From JAMXLJ01 sp036558745 (GTDB lineage: Bacteria; Actinomycetota; Acidimicrobiia; IMCC26256; JAMXLJ01): DNA of 64,000 nucleotides. A program made the position numbers and the translations under genes. Shown one piece after another: positions 63,683 through 64,000 of this stretch. The DNA lies in assembly GCA_036558745.1 (NCBI GenBank), contig DATBEZ010000043.1, forward strand, positions 62,001 through 126,000, in the 5' to 3' direction. How positions within the stretch are numbered: the stretch's first letter is position 1; each line of letters opens with the position of its first letter. A model generated the notes under the pieces. The model saw only the letters and a list, made by a program, of their open reading frames with translations, ran no database searches and was not told the DNA's origin.

Positions 63683-63759
63683 CGCGAGGGCCTTTCCGTA
63701 CGGGGGGAGCCTCCAGTGTACGGGACGCGGTCCCCGTTCCCGGCCCGCGGACCCGCTCG

Positions 63760-63803
63760 GTTGGGACACGATCCGGCGTCAGAGCGCCGGATCGTGTCCC
63801 AAC
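63760..63803. repeat. Palindrome family copy F, putative terminator
   Basis: GTTGGGACACGATCCGGCG and its exact complement (63785-63803), six-base loop. 19 bases after the stop of the partial minus-strand gene. Confidence 0.92.
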
Positions 63804-63822
63804 TCGGCGGGCGTGCCCCCGG

Positions 63823-64000
63823 TCAGTCGCTCGCCGTGAGCGCGGTGTCGATCGCCTCGACCTCGGCTTCGTCGGTCGCGGCGGGCTCGTCCGGCGCTCC
63901 GGGCGCGGCGTGGACGGTGCCCCGGTGCTGGAACGTCCACACGAACAGCGAGTTCAACAGGATCACGCCGCAGCCCAGGAGCATGGCGACGCCGAACGCG
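63823..64000 (-). CDS. C-terminal part of a membrane protein (partial)
   Basis: 58 residues: a membrane helix (AFGVAMLLGCGVILLNSLFVW) and an acidic tail (EPAATDEAEVEAIDT). Runs off the right edge. Family not recognisable from this piece. Confidence 0.55.
   Translation of the reverse strand, partial: AFGVAMLLGCGVILLNSLFVWTFQHRGTVHAAPGAPDEPAATDEAEVEAIDTALTASD

Overview
The window is about 72% GC, densely packed and typical of Actinomycetota. A WhiB regulator, mycothiol-type DinB/maleylpyruvate isomerase domains, a predicted F420-dependent luciferase-like oxidoreductase, three wax-ester synthase/DGAT acyltransferases and FadD-like ligases suggest an acidimicrobial-type actinobacterium. This is inferred from gene content; there is no rRNA to confirm it. 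I saw no tRNA, rRNA, CRISPR array, insertion sequence or prophage. Many genes overlap by 1-4 bases (ATGA/GTGA), and several start 6-8 bases after a TAnnnT box, as expected of leaderless transcripts.

Layout. 1-2715: an operon of small membrane and exported proteins ending in a MauE-like protein and a Tat-exported, very cysteine-rich MauA-like protein. 2732-7177: ArsR plus an SRPBCC-glyoxalase fusion, a WS/DGAT, then a soluble chemoreceptor-tip-like protein paired with an oxygen-binding diiron protein (ODP-like). 7178-8129: a lower-GC stretch with only small doubtful ORFs. 8130-10957: small metabolic and DinB/VOC proteins. 10963-19007: exported hydrolases (alpha/beta hydrolase, GH78 rhamnosidase, metallophosphatase with WGG repeats, PQQ-type propeller lipoprotein). 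19057-25900: tyrosine phosphatase, GT39-type transferase, nitroreductase, MDR and SDR oxidoreductases, PAP2 protein, amidohydrolase. 25928-31419: two WS/DGATs head-to-head with an acyl-CoA ligase and an alpha/beta hydrolase. 31432-34139: ferric-reductase-like protein, FMN-binding protein and ApbE, an electron relay in which ApbE probably flavinylates its neighbour. 34276-37731: a decayed phosphodiester glycosidase gene, WhiB, and the three-gene AMMECR1/Memo/radical-SAM cassette. 37884-46596: VOC and zinc alcohol dehydrogenase, LLM oxidoreductase, GNATs, PhyH dioxygenase, beta-helix lipoprotein, AlkB, a TIGR03118-type secreted protein. 46613-55468: a five-gene GT39/HAD/SDR/SDR-like/VOC operon, GH3 glycosidase, FadD ligase, nitronate monooxygenase. 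55579-57573: a lower-GC three-gene unit (DUF5678-like, retropepsin, membrane protein). 57711-64000: lipoprotein/HdeD pair, TolB-like lipoprotein, adenosine-deaminase family protein, TypA, and a partial membrane protein.

Most distinctive features: a family of six related palindromes (GTTGGGACACGATCCGG...) placed 11-39 nt from stop codons, with compensatory arm changes; the chemoreceptor-tip/ODP pair; the MauA-like protein lacking the second tryptophan needed for a TTQ cofactor; and the retropepsin operon.
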